Part shown: piece by piece, positions 1-11,700 of the stretch
Layout: each line of letters opens with the position of its first letter
How positions within the stretch are numbered: the stretch's first letter is position 1
Source of the DNA: Himantopus leucocephalus
Taxonomy: Eukaryota; Chordata; Aves; Charadriiformes; Recurvirostridae
Assembly: GCA_003993805.1 (NCBI GenBank)
Contig: RSEF01000003.1
Location: 88,871,199 to 88,935,198 of the forward strand
Direction of reading: 5' to 3'
Length of the DNA: 64,000 nt
Program-made: the position numbers and the translations under genes
Notes under the pieces: model-generated
What the model saw: the letters and a program-made list of their open reading frames with translations, nothing else
Told to the model about the DNA's origin: nothing
The model's database searches: none

Positions 1-592
1 CTGTGTTGTGTAACAGTATCAGTATGGTACTATATGTATGTATCTATTTTATTGAATAGATCTGAGTGTGCCTGTTTTGTATTGATGTATGAAACAGTGG
101 TATAGCTTTCACTTGATTCAGGTGAACTGTTTTATATCAACTTCATAAAAGGAAAAAGAAACGGTTGATCAGTCTGCTCCTGGAAAGAAATTCCCCACAG
201 TCAGACTGAATAGAATAATTCTGGGACCTAAACTGGAAAAAAACTAATGGCAAAATCCATTAGCATGTGTAAGCACTGTAAAATATTGTATGTAAGAGTT
301 AGGTAATTGTCAATACATACATTTGTTTATGCTTTCCAAACCTCTGTTAAGACCCCTATGTAATATCAAAGGCATACAAATAGAAAAATGTGTTCCTTGG
401 TGGATGCTGCTTTGTCAAATATCATAGTAAAATTCTGGGAGGAAAAAACCAAAAACCATTCCCTTGTTTACTTTGCTTATTAATCTAACTATCACTTCTC
501 TTCTGGTAGAAGTCAGGAGAATGTCTGTTTAAATGTTTAATGTACTTGATCAAACACTTACCCTTGCTAAGTCTTTTTCTTTGTTAAATTAG
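1..592 (+). other. Intron upstream of the first visible exon of the YccV-like gene
   Basis: AT-rich sequence with no exon I can support. It must be intronic at its right end because exon 593-756 begins inside a codon. No CR1 tail or tandem repeat is visible. Confidence 0.6.
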
Positions 593-756
593 AATCAAGT
601 CATGTTCGCAGTCCAAAGCCTGATTATATTCAGTTCAGCGTGGGACAGGTAATAGTTCACAAAAGACTTGGCTATTCGGGAGTCATTGTTGGATGGGATG
701 TAAAAGCTAAAGCTCCAGAAGAATGGCTACAACACAAATATCCTCCAGCGAAACAG
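593..756 (+). CDS. YccV-like gene, third-last coding exon
   Basis: The acceptor is a T-rich tract ending in AAATTAG at 592 and the donor is AAACAG|GTTTGA. The exon is 164 nt: two bases completing a codon plus 54 codons, so it ends in phase 0. It encodes the first half of the YccV-like domain with the GYSGVIVGWD core. No stop occurs in this frame, while the surrounding sequence has stops in all frames. Confidence 0.85.
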
Positions 757-3700
757 GTTTGAATGCATTAAACTTTTGCTTTATTAATACATACACAGAA
801 TAACTCAGGTTAAAAAAAACCCTCAGAAACACTGTCCCAGACTTCCTGCTAACCTAATGGAAAATACTTTAGGGTCCCATATCACCTGCACAGCTGAGCG
901 ATACCTCCGCTGCTTCTGCACTGTTGTCCCAGTAGAGCTTTGCTTTTGCACCACTGATTGGTTAAGCTTCACTGGTCAGGGTTGTACTGGACATGTCTTG
1001 AATTAAAATTACTCACTTTTAATATACAGTGTTGTATTTAAAGTAGCAGTGTCAACCTATAATGTTTGAATGGATTTCTCGTGGTGTGTTACTAAAGTTG
1101 AGAGGCTGTTAAATCCTTTATTTGATCATCCATAATTGGTAACATCTTCATTGCACCTAAGAAATGCAAGTAATCCTTTGCGTTTAATCAATTTCAGTTA
1201 GCAAGCAATGTTTTTTGGGATCTGGATACTTGGAATGTAAATCTATTTAACAACGTATTTTGTCAGAATTCTTGAAGCTTTTGAAATTCTCTAGCCTAAG
1301 TCCTTGTTGTATTGAAAATCAGATGCTAAATCTTTGTTGACAGCGCTGGTCTGATAATACAGTGCTGCATACTCTGTGGGTTGGCCGCTGACATGCTGCT
1401 TAAGTGGCAGGAAGGCACTAGTCATTAAGTCAGAGGACTGAAAATGAGAAAAAATGAAAAACTCTTCCTGTAGCAGAGAATTCATGTTCAGCTGAGACCA
1501 GACATTGTCTTGTTTTGTGAGTTTCATTCTTTCCCTGTTTTAATTTGATCCATCTGCCACTCATCTTTGGCTTCTTAAAACACCTGCATCCTTGCTTTCT
1601 TTTCTCCTCTCGGTATTGTTGTCACCAACTGAACACCCATGAATTTCCCATCAGGCATTCTGATTCTTTTTATATTGTTCTGTTCTCCCAGTGACCTTGT
1701 GTTCATCTTTATTGTTTTAATTTCAATAGTGATGACATGCGGTTTAAGTGTGTGCCTTTTGCGTTTTTTTAACTTGCCTTTGCCTTTTCACGTTATGTAC
1801 ATCAGCTATGAAAAATGCCTTTTGACCGTTACGAGGCAACTACTAAGCTTGGTCCTTGCAAATCCCCTCTAAACATTACCCAGGCTTTCAGCCCAACTTT
1901 TCCTGCCTTTCTGTGACTTTGAGTTCTCTACTACGTCGTTGAGCAGAGGCCACTGCCTCTCACATTGATCGATACTAACTGCTTCATAAGCTCCAGTTAT
2001 CTGTCTGTATTCATCCATCGCTTTTTTGAGTTTAGATTGTGGGTTACTTTGTTTATGGATAGTAGCAAGCATGGTGGGACCCTGGCCCATGATTTGTGTT
2101 CATAGGCACTGTACAAATAATAGTAAGCTGGAAGATTTTTGGCTGGAAAGATTTTCTTGGCTGGAAGATTTTTATATACACATAGAAGTTGCCTTGGCTC
2201 TGTCCAGGATTGGGGACTGAGATTGTCAGAGGTGGTATTATGTTCTGAATTTGCCTCTTTCCTTTTGGTGTTCTCTGTTGCCACTTGTGAAGGAAGAAGG
2301 GTGACTTAACACATTGTTATGGGACCTATATACATTAAAACATTGACTCTTAAAAAATGTTTCAGATATGCCAAGAACTTCACATATTGCAGTTTTGATT
2401 GCTTTATATTTAATTTTCCAATTTGATGTTGGTAAGATCATAAACATGAACTCCCTGGATGTATATATTGAGTGGGTTTAGGTTTTGTAAGCCTACTGAG
2501 AGTTAACTGATTATATAATGTAATCTTTAGTCATCATCTCCCCTTGAGGCTATTTATTTTCCTTCTATTTTTACAGGATCTAAAAGATACTCCTCACTAT
2601 CGAATTCTAATTAACAAAGCAAATGGATTTGGCAAATCTACAGCTTACATTGCTGAGCAAGAGATAACAATTATTATGGGATTAGAGGTAGTATTTATTT
2701 TTTTATTCAGTTGCAACTTGTTTGTTATCCTGTATGTTTAAAAGTTGGCTGATCTTTGGCTTAATAGATACTATCTATTTTGTGAAGTTAGTGAAAACTA
2801 ATAGAGAAAGCAGATAAACAAATTACTTCTGTACTTTCAAGTATGTGTTCTTGGAAGGTGATAAATGACCAAACCAGGTACTGCCTACTTCACAGTATCC
2901 AACTGCCTTAGTTTTGTAAGCGCTTTAGCAGCTTGACTTCTGTTACGTACAGACTGTTGCAGACATGGACTTTTGTTTTAGGATTTCACTGACCTATCAA
3001 AATTGGGCGAGTAATTTAATCTCTTTCTATGGGATCTAGCAAAGTATATTGGTTTCTCAATTCCAGTCTGAAAAATCTGCATTTCAAACAGCTCCTGCTC
3101 AGCTGCTGCCCAGACTGAATAATGTCTCCTTTCTTAAGGCTCTCCAGGAGCCAAAAATTCTGTTTTGTGTATCACGGTCTTGGTAGCTTTTGATTTCTAG
3201 CTTATACAAGGTGCACCTGATTCTTAAACTAGTCAGAGACTCTGATCCACAAAATGGCCTTCAGGCATGCATGCCACATACAGACAGCTTTTTGCCAAAG
3301 ATCCAGTGCTATTGTGGATGCTGTTTTTTAAATAGTGGATAGTAGCAGTATCTGTACTTAAAATAACAGCAAGTAGCTGAACCATTCATCTAACAGGAGA
3401 TGCATGGTGGTGAGTCAACCAGAGGAAATTCAAATTGGCATCTTTTGTCCATCACGCGAACCTCAAAAAGGAATTGTGTAAGTTAGGCTGGCCTGAAGAC
3501 TCTCCATGCTCTCTCTTGAAACCATGCCACTGCACATAAAGGACCCCCTTCAATCAGTGGGGCCAAACAGTGGGACATCGTTACCTCTTTTATTTGGGAG
3601 AAGCCTTAGTTCCAGTCCTTATTTCTGTTTTAGCCACTGATTACAATATAAAGTGTGCTAACAGGAACTACGCTGTCCCAGATAAGTGTCATAAGTATTT

Positions 3701-4780
3701 AAAATTGGGGTTTGGCAACTTTGACTTACGTGTCTGAAAATACACCTTTTGTTATGTCAGTCAGCTGGCTACCTTCAGTTACCTTTATTGTCCATAGGGA
3801 GAAACAGATACGTCACCTTAAACGTTTACCTTGTGTAAATGTTTACATTTACTGGCCTTTAAGATATCAGATGGCTTTATTCACCTGCATGACAGGGTAG
3901 TTCTCCCCACAGATTATTGGAGGAACTGATGATAACAAGATCACAAAAACCAGACACTTGAAAGTTGTCTAGTTGAGATTAATTACAAATGGTGAGTCAT
4001 ACCTGTAACTCAAGTTCAAAATAAGGTCTGTGGATTGCCCTCACTCAACCTTTCCTACAGCCTAATAGGCAGAGTAACTGCCTGAAGAGTAGAGACTGAT
4101 GAGAAAATGCTTAGACTTGTCCTAACCCTTTCCCAGTTGACAGTTCTAACCTGCTCACTGTAGGCTTTCTGCATCATGACAAAGAACGTAACTTGGATTG
4201 CCCTTTGTGGATTTGCATCTTCAAGTCGGACATGGTGGTACCTAAGGCCATCAACTCGCTGTCTCTTCACCATTACCCTGGCTACTTCTTTACTGTTCTT
4301 GCTGCTTAATTGGTTTAGATAACTGATTCAACTGAAAAAAATAACAAATAGCTCTACCAGCAACAAATGAGTGGCAACTACTTCAATCAGAAACAGTTCT
4401 GATTTTAAAACATCAATGCTGGTGTAGATCTAGCATGTAATATCTCATTAGATGTGTTCAACACTTGTAGAGTACTTTGAGAAAGCCCCTGTTCAGTTGA
4501 TATAAATTAGGTTGAGGTACGTGGAGAATCCCACTGAAAATATCTCTATGTATATTATGTATTTAAAAACTAATCAGGAGTTTTCAAAAAGTTAACTGTA
4601 GTAACTTTAATGATTCCTTTAAGTATCAGTTTGTATTTATTGCTAATTCTGGTGCTTGTTCAACTTGAAATATTATTTTCTCAGGTGCATCACCCTGATA
4701 TGAAAGCCTATTTCAGCGGATATGATGGATCAAAATACATTATGCAGCCATGGTTGAAAAAAATCTATCCTCATGACTGA
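593..4780 (+). CDS. YccV/HspQ-like domain protein, C-terminal three exons (5' partial)
   Basis: Three exons splice in frame: 593-756, 2577-2687 and 4685-4780, giving 122 C-terminal residues and a TGA. All visible junctions obey AG/GT. The first exon enters at codon position 2, so at least one upstream exon lies outside the window. The reading contains FSVGQVIVHKRLGYSGVIVG, then GWD and EEWLQ, later HYRILIN, and ends in HHPDMKAYFSGYDGSKYI followed by a short basic tail. This order (entry strand, GYSGVIVGWD, HPD...YF..., final YP) matches the YccV-like fold of bacterial HspQ and the C-terminal domain of FBXO21. FBXO21 continues past its last YP motif whereas this protein stops there, and POLDIP2 has an ApaG domain after its YccV domain, which is absent here. 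I therefore read it as a separate family of unknown cellular role. The fold call is fairly secure; gene name and function are open. Confidence 0.82.
757..2576 (+). other. Intron of the YccV-like gene
   Basis: A 1,820 bp phase-0 intron, AT-rich. Short ORFs on both strands have no recognisable content. A small local repeat near 2130-2175 repeats GGCTGGAAGATTTT-like units. No transposon was recognised. Confidence 0.75.
2577..2687 (+). CDS. YccV-like gene, penultimate coding exon
   Basis: The acceptor is CTATTTTTACAG and the donor is TTAGAG|GTAGTA. The length is 111 nt (37 codons) with phase 0 on both sides, so skipping it would keep the frame. It encodes HYRILIN, a loop with GFGKSTAYI, and EITIIMGLE, equivalent to the middle strands of the YccV fold. 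Confidence 0.85.
2688..4684 (+). other. Intron of the YccV-like gene
   Basis: A 1,997 bp phase-0 intron without recognisable transposon or coding content. The ORFs at 3712-3900 (+) and 4055-4273 (-) look like chance frames. Confidence 0.75.
4685..4780 (+). CDS. YccV-like gene, last coding exon and stop
   Basis: The acceptor is TATTATTTTCTCAG at 4684. Thirty-one codons run to TGA at 4778-4780. It carries the HHPDMKAYF motif, which parallels the SHPD...YF segment of FBXO21, and ends in KKIYPHD. A poly(A) signal follows 110 nt later. Confidence 0.85.
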   Translation: MHHPDMKAYFSGYDGSKYIMQPWLKKIYPHD

Positions 4781-4889
4781 AGTACTTAAGTGTTGTATAT
4801 GTAATGTACATCCAGACAACATAAATCCTTTTTAAACTGGAGAAAACAGACACCAGGATAAAACTCATGTATATTTTTTCCTATGATGA

Positions 4890-4895
4890 AATAAA
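4890..4895 (+). terminator. Poly(A) signal AATAAA of the YccV-like gene
   Basis: A canonical AATAAA lies 110 nt after the TGA and is followed by a T/G-rich stretch (GTTTTATGTTG, TTTTGTTTG) suited to a downstream cleavage element. Two further + strand AATAAA hexamers at 5146-5151 and 5382-5387 could serve longer 3' ends running into the neighbouring gene. Confidence 0.7.
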
Positions 4896-5416
4896 ACATT
4901 CCTAAGCATGTTTTATGTTGAACAATCCATTTTGTTTGAAGTGAACACAGTGCATGTTCAGTTTACCATGACTCAGAATGGGGATTAATTTCCTTCCAGA
5001 GTTGGGAGGGAAGGTTTAAATATAGCCCAGTTGCAGCCAGGAGCACCAAAGGTTTTGCACATCAAATCTCTTGTGCTTTTCAAGGGGCAGTTAAGAACTG
5101 TAGTTTCAGAGTAAATAGTAACCTTAATTTTAGGGGACAGAGCTAAATAAAGGCAAACAGAAACTGGAATATTTCTGGGGAGGGCTGTAGTAAGTAAATT
5201 CTGCGATACTTTGACTATTCTCTTTACAAAAGCATGCATTGTGCTGCTTTCAAATGATACAGGCAAAGGAGGAGTTAATCTACTTTTTTGCACCTGGACA
5301 GATATGTTAAGAAACCTACTTTGGCTCACTACACAAACCTCATTCTTAATATCCTCTCTTAACTCCGCTTGCTACCATAAGAATAAAAAACAACAAACTC
5401 AAGAAAGTGTAAAAAT
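4896..5416. other. Short intergenic spacer between convergent 3' ends
   Basis: About 520 bp separate the poly(A) signal of the + strand YccV-like gene from that of IRAK1BP1 on the - strand. The ORF 4985-5329 (-) has no recognisable content. Two + strand AATAAA copies (5146, 5382) mean the transcripts could overlap. Confidence 0.7.
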
Positions 5417-5422
5417 TTTATT
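5417..5422 (-). terminator. IRAK1BP1: Poly(A) signal AATAAA of IRAK1BP1
   Basis: TTTATT on the + strand reads AATAAA on the - strand, only 27 nt beyond the TAG. If used, the 3' UTR would be extremely short. I saw no other - strand AATAAA between here and about 4980. Confidence 0.55.
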
Positions 5423-5449
5423 AGGAAAATGTGTAGGATTTGAAAGTTT

Positions 5450-5720
5450 CTAGAGCAACTTGTTTCTTCTGTTTTCTTTTCCCTTTATCTCAAACACAGC
5501 AAACACTCTACAGGAAGCATAAGCAGTAGCATTCTGGATTCTTTCCTGCAGAGTCAGTGAATCTGGGGAGTTCGATAGATGACTGTCTATGTGGCCTCCC
5601 CATTCTTTTGTTTCTTCTTCTCTTATTAATAAAGGTTTTCCCAATGACTGGCCAAACAGTCGACAGACTTCTTGAGCTTTCCGCCGTGTGTTTCCAACAG
5701 CGGCAACGCATACTTGACGG
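5450..5720 (-). CDS. IRAK1BP1: IRAK1BP1 exon 4 with stop
   Basis: Acceptor CCTCTCAG before 5720, stop TAG at 5452-5450. It encodes RQVCVAAVGNTRRKAQEVC, GQSLGKPLLI, EEETKEWGG and the lysine/arginine-rich tail. The ATG-initiated ORF that extends this frame to 5761 includes intron sequence and should not be used as the exon boundary. Confidence 0.94.
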
Positions 5721-8700
5721 CTGAGAGGCAGAAAAAGCAGCACAATAACAAGCAGGGCCAACTGATGTACAAGTATTCCTACTTTTTTAATGCCTCAGCT
5801 TTTGTAACTGCATAGATGTGAGGCTCATCGCCTTCCCCCAGGTTCTGGGTGATAGTTTAGGAGCTTGAGGGGGGATTTTGTGGAGAAAATGTCAGCATCT
5901 TCATCGGGTATGATCAAGCATTTCTGATGTCTGTATGCCGCAGGTATCTGTGGTGTGTGGTGCAGAGCAAGAGTTCAACCCTTGCTCCAGGCATTTGGGC
6001 AGCCCAGCTGTAAGGCACCTATTTAACCTCACTGGCCTGATTTCCAGACTCCTGCGCAGATACCTTTGAGATACACACTTCTGACATCTCCAGAACTCTT
6101 AGCAGCAGGTAGCTGAGCTTGCTTCTTGGACCAGGGATGATTCTTTTCTTTAAAGAGGCAAAACCCAAACCAAGATTAAACTTCCCCCTGCCCCCCAATG
6201 TCAATAGGAGAAGCGGGACTGAGAATAATTAAAACCTAAAACAACAAGACTGTGAGCTTCAAAGTAGCATGTTTCAGTGCTGAGCAAGCACCATACATGT
6301 CAGCAGCTAAGAGTAATGGGAATTGGCATGGGTACTTAGAATTATCAGTATCTGGTAACACACTTGTCGTGAATAAATACGAACTAAACCTACACAGGCT
6401 GATGTAACCGAAGTCAAATTCTGTTGGCCTAATATTCAGAGTAGATCATACTTCTAATGGAAATCAGTGGGAAAATTATTTTTTATCATTCTGCTTTTGC
6501 ACAGGGGCATTGCAGAAAGAACAAGCTGCATCTTCTAGGCTCAATGGCATTAATTTATATTCAAAACAAATACTGGAATATTAGAACATAAATTTTAATA
6601 GGTATCAAGGAAACCATTTGCTCCCATTACAAACAGTATAAATTATGTATTCATATTAACAGTTATCTGAGGCTGTAAAATTTGTAGCGTGAGAGAAAAC
6701 TTACCGAAGGGTGTCTAAGGCTTCTGGTGTATGGTAGAAGTGAGGTGGATTGATGGTAACAGAGGTTCCTAGCTTTTCAATGAGTAGATTGCAAACATTC
6801 TGCATTTTTCCAAAATCGCTGAATATAATACAGACCTGGGAGTGAACACAGATATCACACAAGTAATTTTTTTCAATTTCCCCCTATGATTCAACACTAG
6901 TCTTTAAATCAGTATAAAGCAAGATATGTACAAACTAACTAGACATACCAGTCCTGTATATAACTCCAACATTTATTTACTTAAATCACTTTTATATAGC
7001 CTTAGAGACTAGGTTTGCAACAGAAAGAACTTCATAAAATGGCTTAAAATTGAGGATGAAGAAATGTTTTTTTGTGAGGAAGTACGGCACTCTTGGTATG
7101 TAGACAATTTGAAGAATGAATGTGCTCTTTGGCGCACATGACTAGATGCATCCTTGTTCTTCCCTTTTTAGATTACTAAATGTTAATTATGCAGAAGCCC
7201 AAGAAAAATGATGTGGAAAACATTGTGTAGGAAGGACAATTACATTTTAATTCCAAGCATTAGGTTCAAGAAACCTAAACTATGAGACTAAACTAAGCCT
7301 AGCCCAGTCCAGCTTGCAGTGGCTCAAAACCTCGCGTTGGCTGAACAGATTCACTGCAGTGCTTACAGAGAACTGGGCACTTTGGACTTGGATTAAAAAC
7401 AATTTAAACATCTGTCTGTGGCTTTGGCAAGAAGAAGCATTAAATACAGATGTATCAGAACTTCAGATGCTTTCCCAAGTGCTACAAAGCAGGCATCACT
7501 ATTCGTCCAGGATCCAGAGCCCTACAGCCTTCCTTGTGGGGAAGTGACAGCCAGGTGGCAACATTCCAGGAGGGAGCCAGCCTTTTTCTGTGGCACAGCA
7601 CAGTCACAAGGAGTGAAGCAATGATGCTGAGCTGCTACAGCATTCAGGAATCAGAAATCCTGGGTCCCAAACTCTTTTTTAGAAGAGCTAAACCCTCATA
7701 ATTCACTTCCCAGTACAGTGCTCACACCACCAAGTCAGGCTCACCTTCTCTCGTATCCCTGACCCTTTCCTTTCTTTTTACACAGTAACACAGCTTCAAC
7801 AGGAGGGGAAGAAAAAGCTGTGGTAAAGAAAATTCCACTGCCAACCCCTGTGACACACAGTCAGCCCTGTGATCACTGCAGTTCATGCAGCAACTTACCC
7901 CAGTGAAGGTATATGGTACACAATTCCAAGTTATGGCATGTCAGCTGCACTGCAGTAACTTCCCGTGTGCACGCCATAGATTTACCTTGTGGTAATTCAA
8001 GGAAGTTGAATCTCACTGAGAGAGGAGGGGGCTCCTTCATATACAGCGTAAGGTAAAAAATGGATATTGACAATTACCACGAAGTAATGAATGCACACGT
8101 CTTGCTACCCTTGGTAGCCTCTCAGTGCATTACATGGACCTCATCCTGGCTTGAATCCTTGCACTCAGTAGCTCTTCACACAGCCGAGCCAAAGCTGGGC
8201 TTCAGGCCTTAAAAACTGACCCAGACGGAGCGGCAGGGCAATTCCGCCTTCTGCAAGGACAAAGGGTCACACCTCTTGTGCAAAACCGCACCAAGTCTGC
8301 ATCTTCATCTCGGCTGTGCACCCTTTATCTGTAACTTGGGGGTTGGGTCACTTTCTGGAAGGTGCAGTACCAATTTGAACAAAGACTGAAGACGAGACTA
8401 AACCTAGCTTGCTTTCTTCAGTGGGAGTTCTTGCCCTACATAAAAAGCATACATCCTCTTGTGCTGTTTTGCCACATAACTGCCATAGTTGTATTTTCTG
8501 GAAAGTTGGAAGTCTCACTATGAGGACTGTCATAGTGTTTTCCAGATTGCTATCAGTGTTTACAAGATTAGTTCCCTCAAGGGGATGAAACAAAAGAATG
8601 ATCAAACAAAAGAACTGCGGGTCTTAAGTAACAGATAAGCTGCTCAGACTGGGCCAGTTCCGGGCACTCAGGAACTTTATTGTTAAAAAAGAAGCACATA

Positions 8701-11700
8701 ATCAGGTACCCTCAGGGGCAGAAAACAACTGAGCAATAGCTGTGAATTTTGTTGGTTAGCTTTCATTTAGAGCTAGATCCAATAAATTCCACTTACATTT
8801 ACAGAGGATACCTGAGCATTAAAATGTAAAGCTGTGTTTCAATTTCTTCAATTATGATTAAGGTTAAAAAGTGTGAAACTTTATGAGGGTATGCAAAACC
8901 AGTGTGGACATTACAAGGTTTGGATAAGGCTGTAAAGGACAAGAAGTTCTGGTTCATAAGGAGGCAAGTATGTTAAGAAATGCACAAAACCAACATAATC
9001 TTCATCCCATGAGATCGTCATGCAATAAATGAACTATTATGATTAAGATGTTACAGAGCTGTGTGATCTCATACACAGCTTCATTCTTCTGCATATTTTT
9101 CTTTGTTATAGCATGAATTAAAATTTATCTCCTTACAGTTGAAAGCATATCTTGAATTCTTAATTATACCTTAAAATAGCTATTTGTCTGGGAATTTCTT
9201 CAGTCGTCTAAAAACTCTTACAGTAGACAAATGGTAAAAAGAGTTTATAGAATGAAATAATGCATGACGTCTATGATTTTATGTATAACAAACATAATGG
9301 CAAACTTTATTAAAGAAGCGAGTGTAAGTTAATTTAAAGTTCATTTATATTGCTAAAGTATGCAAACGCACTGGTCAGTGCAACTTCATTGGTTTATGAA
9401 GCCGCACTAGTGAAACAAGTACATACATAAAGGGGGAAGCAAGGAGAAACTAATCTCTGCACAAAGAGCCACCATACTGCTACTTAAACGTAGAGGGCAG
9501 CCAAACCAGCAGTACAAGTTCTGACACCCAGGTCCTAGGCAACCATACAACTCTTGAACAGCAATTACAGGTGGTCCAAGCTGCCTACAAATGGACACTA
9601 AATCCATGTAATACGCTTTCCACATACAATCTTTGTTGTACAAAAATTAATAGCAGAAGGGAGACAATAGGTTAAGCTACCACTTAAGACTGAAGTTGTA
9701 AGCCTATGCTTGTCTGTAGCCTAAATAATAATTCAATATAGTTTTATTAATTTTTAAGTATAGCTTATCTAAAAAACCTGGTGATTTAAGCTCTCATGAT
9801 ACTCAGTGTCTACTTTATGAAGTTAAAGTCATTCAGAACATTACACTGATGCATACCATTCAAGTATCTGAACGCTTATCTTAAACCCAGATTTTGTTCT
9901 CCAAATTCTCGATTATTTCTGTATTTATTGCTGTTATTTAGACAAGAATATGCCTTCAAGCAAGCAAGCAAACTAAAAAGTCTGAACCCTATTTTAGGGG
10001 ATTGTAAATAACAGCTCTATGAAACAGCTATCATTTTATTGCAGACTTCCAGGTTTACTTCATAAGAATCTGTAAATTTGCTGGGTAGTGATTAAAGTTT
10101 GATGCTCTAAAAAGATTCATTGACTGAAAACACATCATTTCCCTCAGCGAATGTTTCCAGCACAGCATTTATTTCCTACTATAACATGAACGTGCAAAAA
10201 TATACTCCCCTGAGCTGCTTTTGAAGTAAATGGGATTATTCCCATAATCTTTAGTTTTCACACAGGACTTTTTACCTGCAGAATTCAAAGTCAATTACCT
10301 AGGAAACAATTAGCTTTGCTTTACTTGCAGCAAGCTGATGGCAGAGTCACGTAGGATAGACCAAAGTCCAGGTGCTGTTCAACTGTGGCTTAAGCAGATT
10401 AGGGCTGCCACACCACTGTTGTCCCCCATCCACTCTTGTCCTCTGCCTTGCATTGCCTCCAGTTCAGGGAGCTAAAATAATGGAAAAAATAAAAGCTAAT
10501 CCAGAAAAAAAAAAAGTTATTAACTGGAGCAGCTTTCTGAACTTACCCATCACCTGATCACCTAAGCACAACTCCTTGCAAAAAGTAGAGGGCAGGAAGG
10601 GCTAGGGGTGAAGGAGAGCGTGGGGTTGCTTACACTGGCACAGAACAACAACTGTAGAGCCCCACAACCAAATATTCCCTTCTGTTGCGTCGTGTAATAT
10701 TTAAAAAGCACGCATTCATCTGAGAAGAAAAAATTCTTTCTATGTTACAGTAGCAGAAAACAAGTTCTGCACACAACAGAAGACTGCAGCTGAAAACTCT
10801 GCTTTAAACTGCAGTCCTTCAATAGTTTCTTTGGACCATGCTGCCTTTACTGCAGAGAACATCTACTCCTCGGTACGAGGAAAGACAGTCTGCAAATTTT
10901 CATTGATCCTTGCTGCATTTCTTACTCATTTCTTATTATTATTTTTGGTTAGGTTGAATACATACCTCTGCTTCCATTTGGTAAGTATTTTCTACTCTAC
11001 TAAAATCCTCTGTTACAGTCATATTTTCTTCCTAAAACAAAGTACAAGAATATAATCTTAAAAGACATAAATTAAGCATCTGTTGGAAATGTATGTACAT
11101 TGTGTCCTGTGAAAGTTGAACTGTTCTGGCTTATTACTTATGACTTAGCAACATAAATTCAGAATTTTCCATGCAAATGTCTTCAGTTAAAAACTAGCTG
11201 GATGTTAAAGACTTCTTGACATTATTTAAAATAAATTATACAGTAGCTCTAGAATGCAATTTTGCTGCTATTCACTTGAAGAGAACAATTAGGTCTTAAA
11301 AGTAACTGCTAGCTAGAAGTTGTGTGTATCAGTGTGTAACTGTAAATTCGCCTGGTTCAAAAAACTAGAAGCTTCAATTGTTTTCAGAAAGTTAATATGT
11401 GAAAATCGCTTTTTCAGGCCCCTATTTTAAGATATTTTAACAGCGGCGGCTTGTAGCAAGGTGATGTGAACAATGACTGAGCACTGGTTATTCTGGCAGA
11501 ATGGTAACCCTTAAAAGAAGCTATACCACCATCGACACCTTTGCATTAACAACAGCTACATTATTCAACATAATGGCTGCACAGAGCACTAGCAAATCCT
11601 GTAAGACTTATAAATAAAATCCTGAACTAACTAAGATACAGAACAACTCCAGTTACATCTGCATATTTGACCAGCGGTCTAACAGTCATCTTTCTTTCAC

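Noticed and set aside
593..4780. Assignment of the + strand gene to FBXO21 or PHIP
   Set aside because: FBXO21 continues after its YccV domain, while this protein stops; PHIP has no YccV domain to my knowledge, although it is the expected neighbour of IRAK1BP1 in human.
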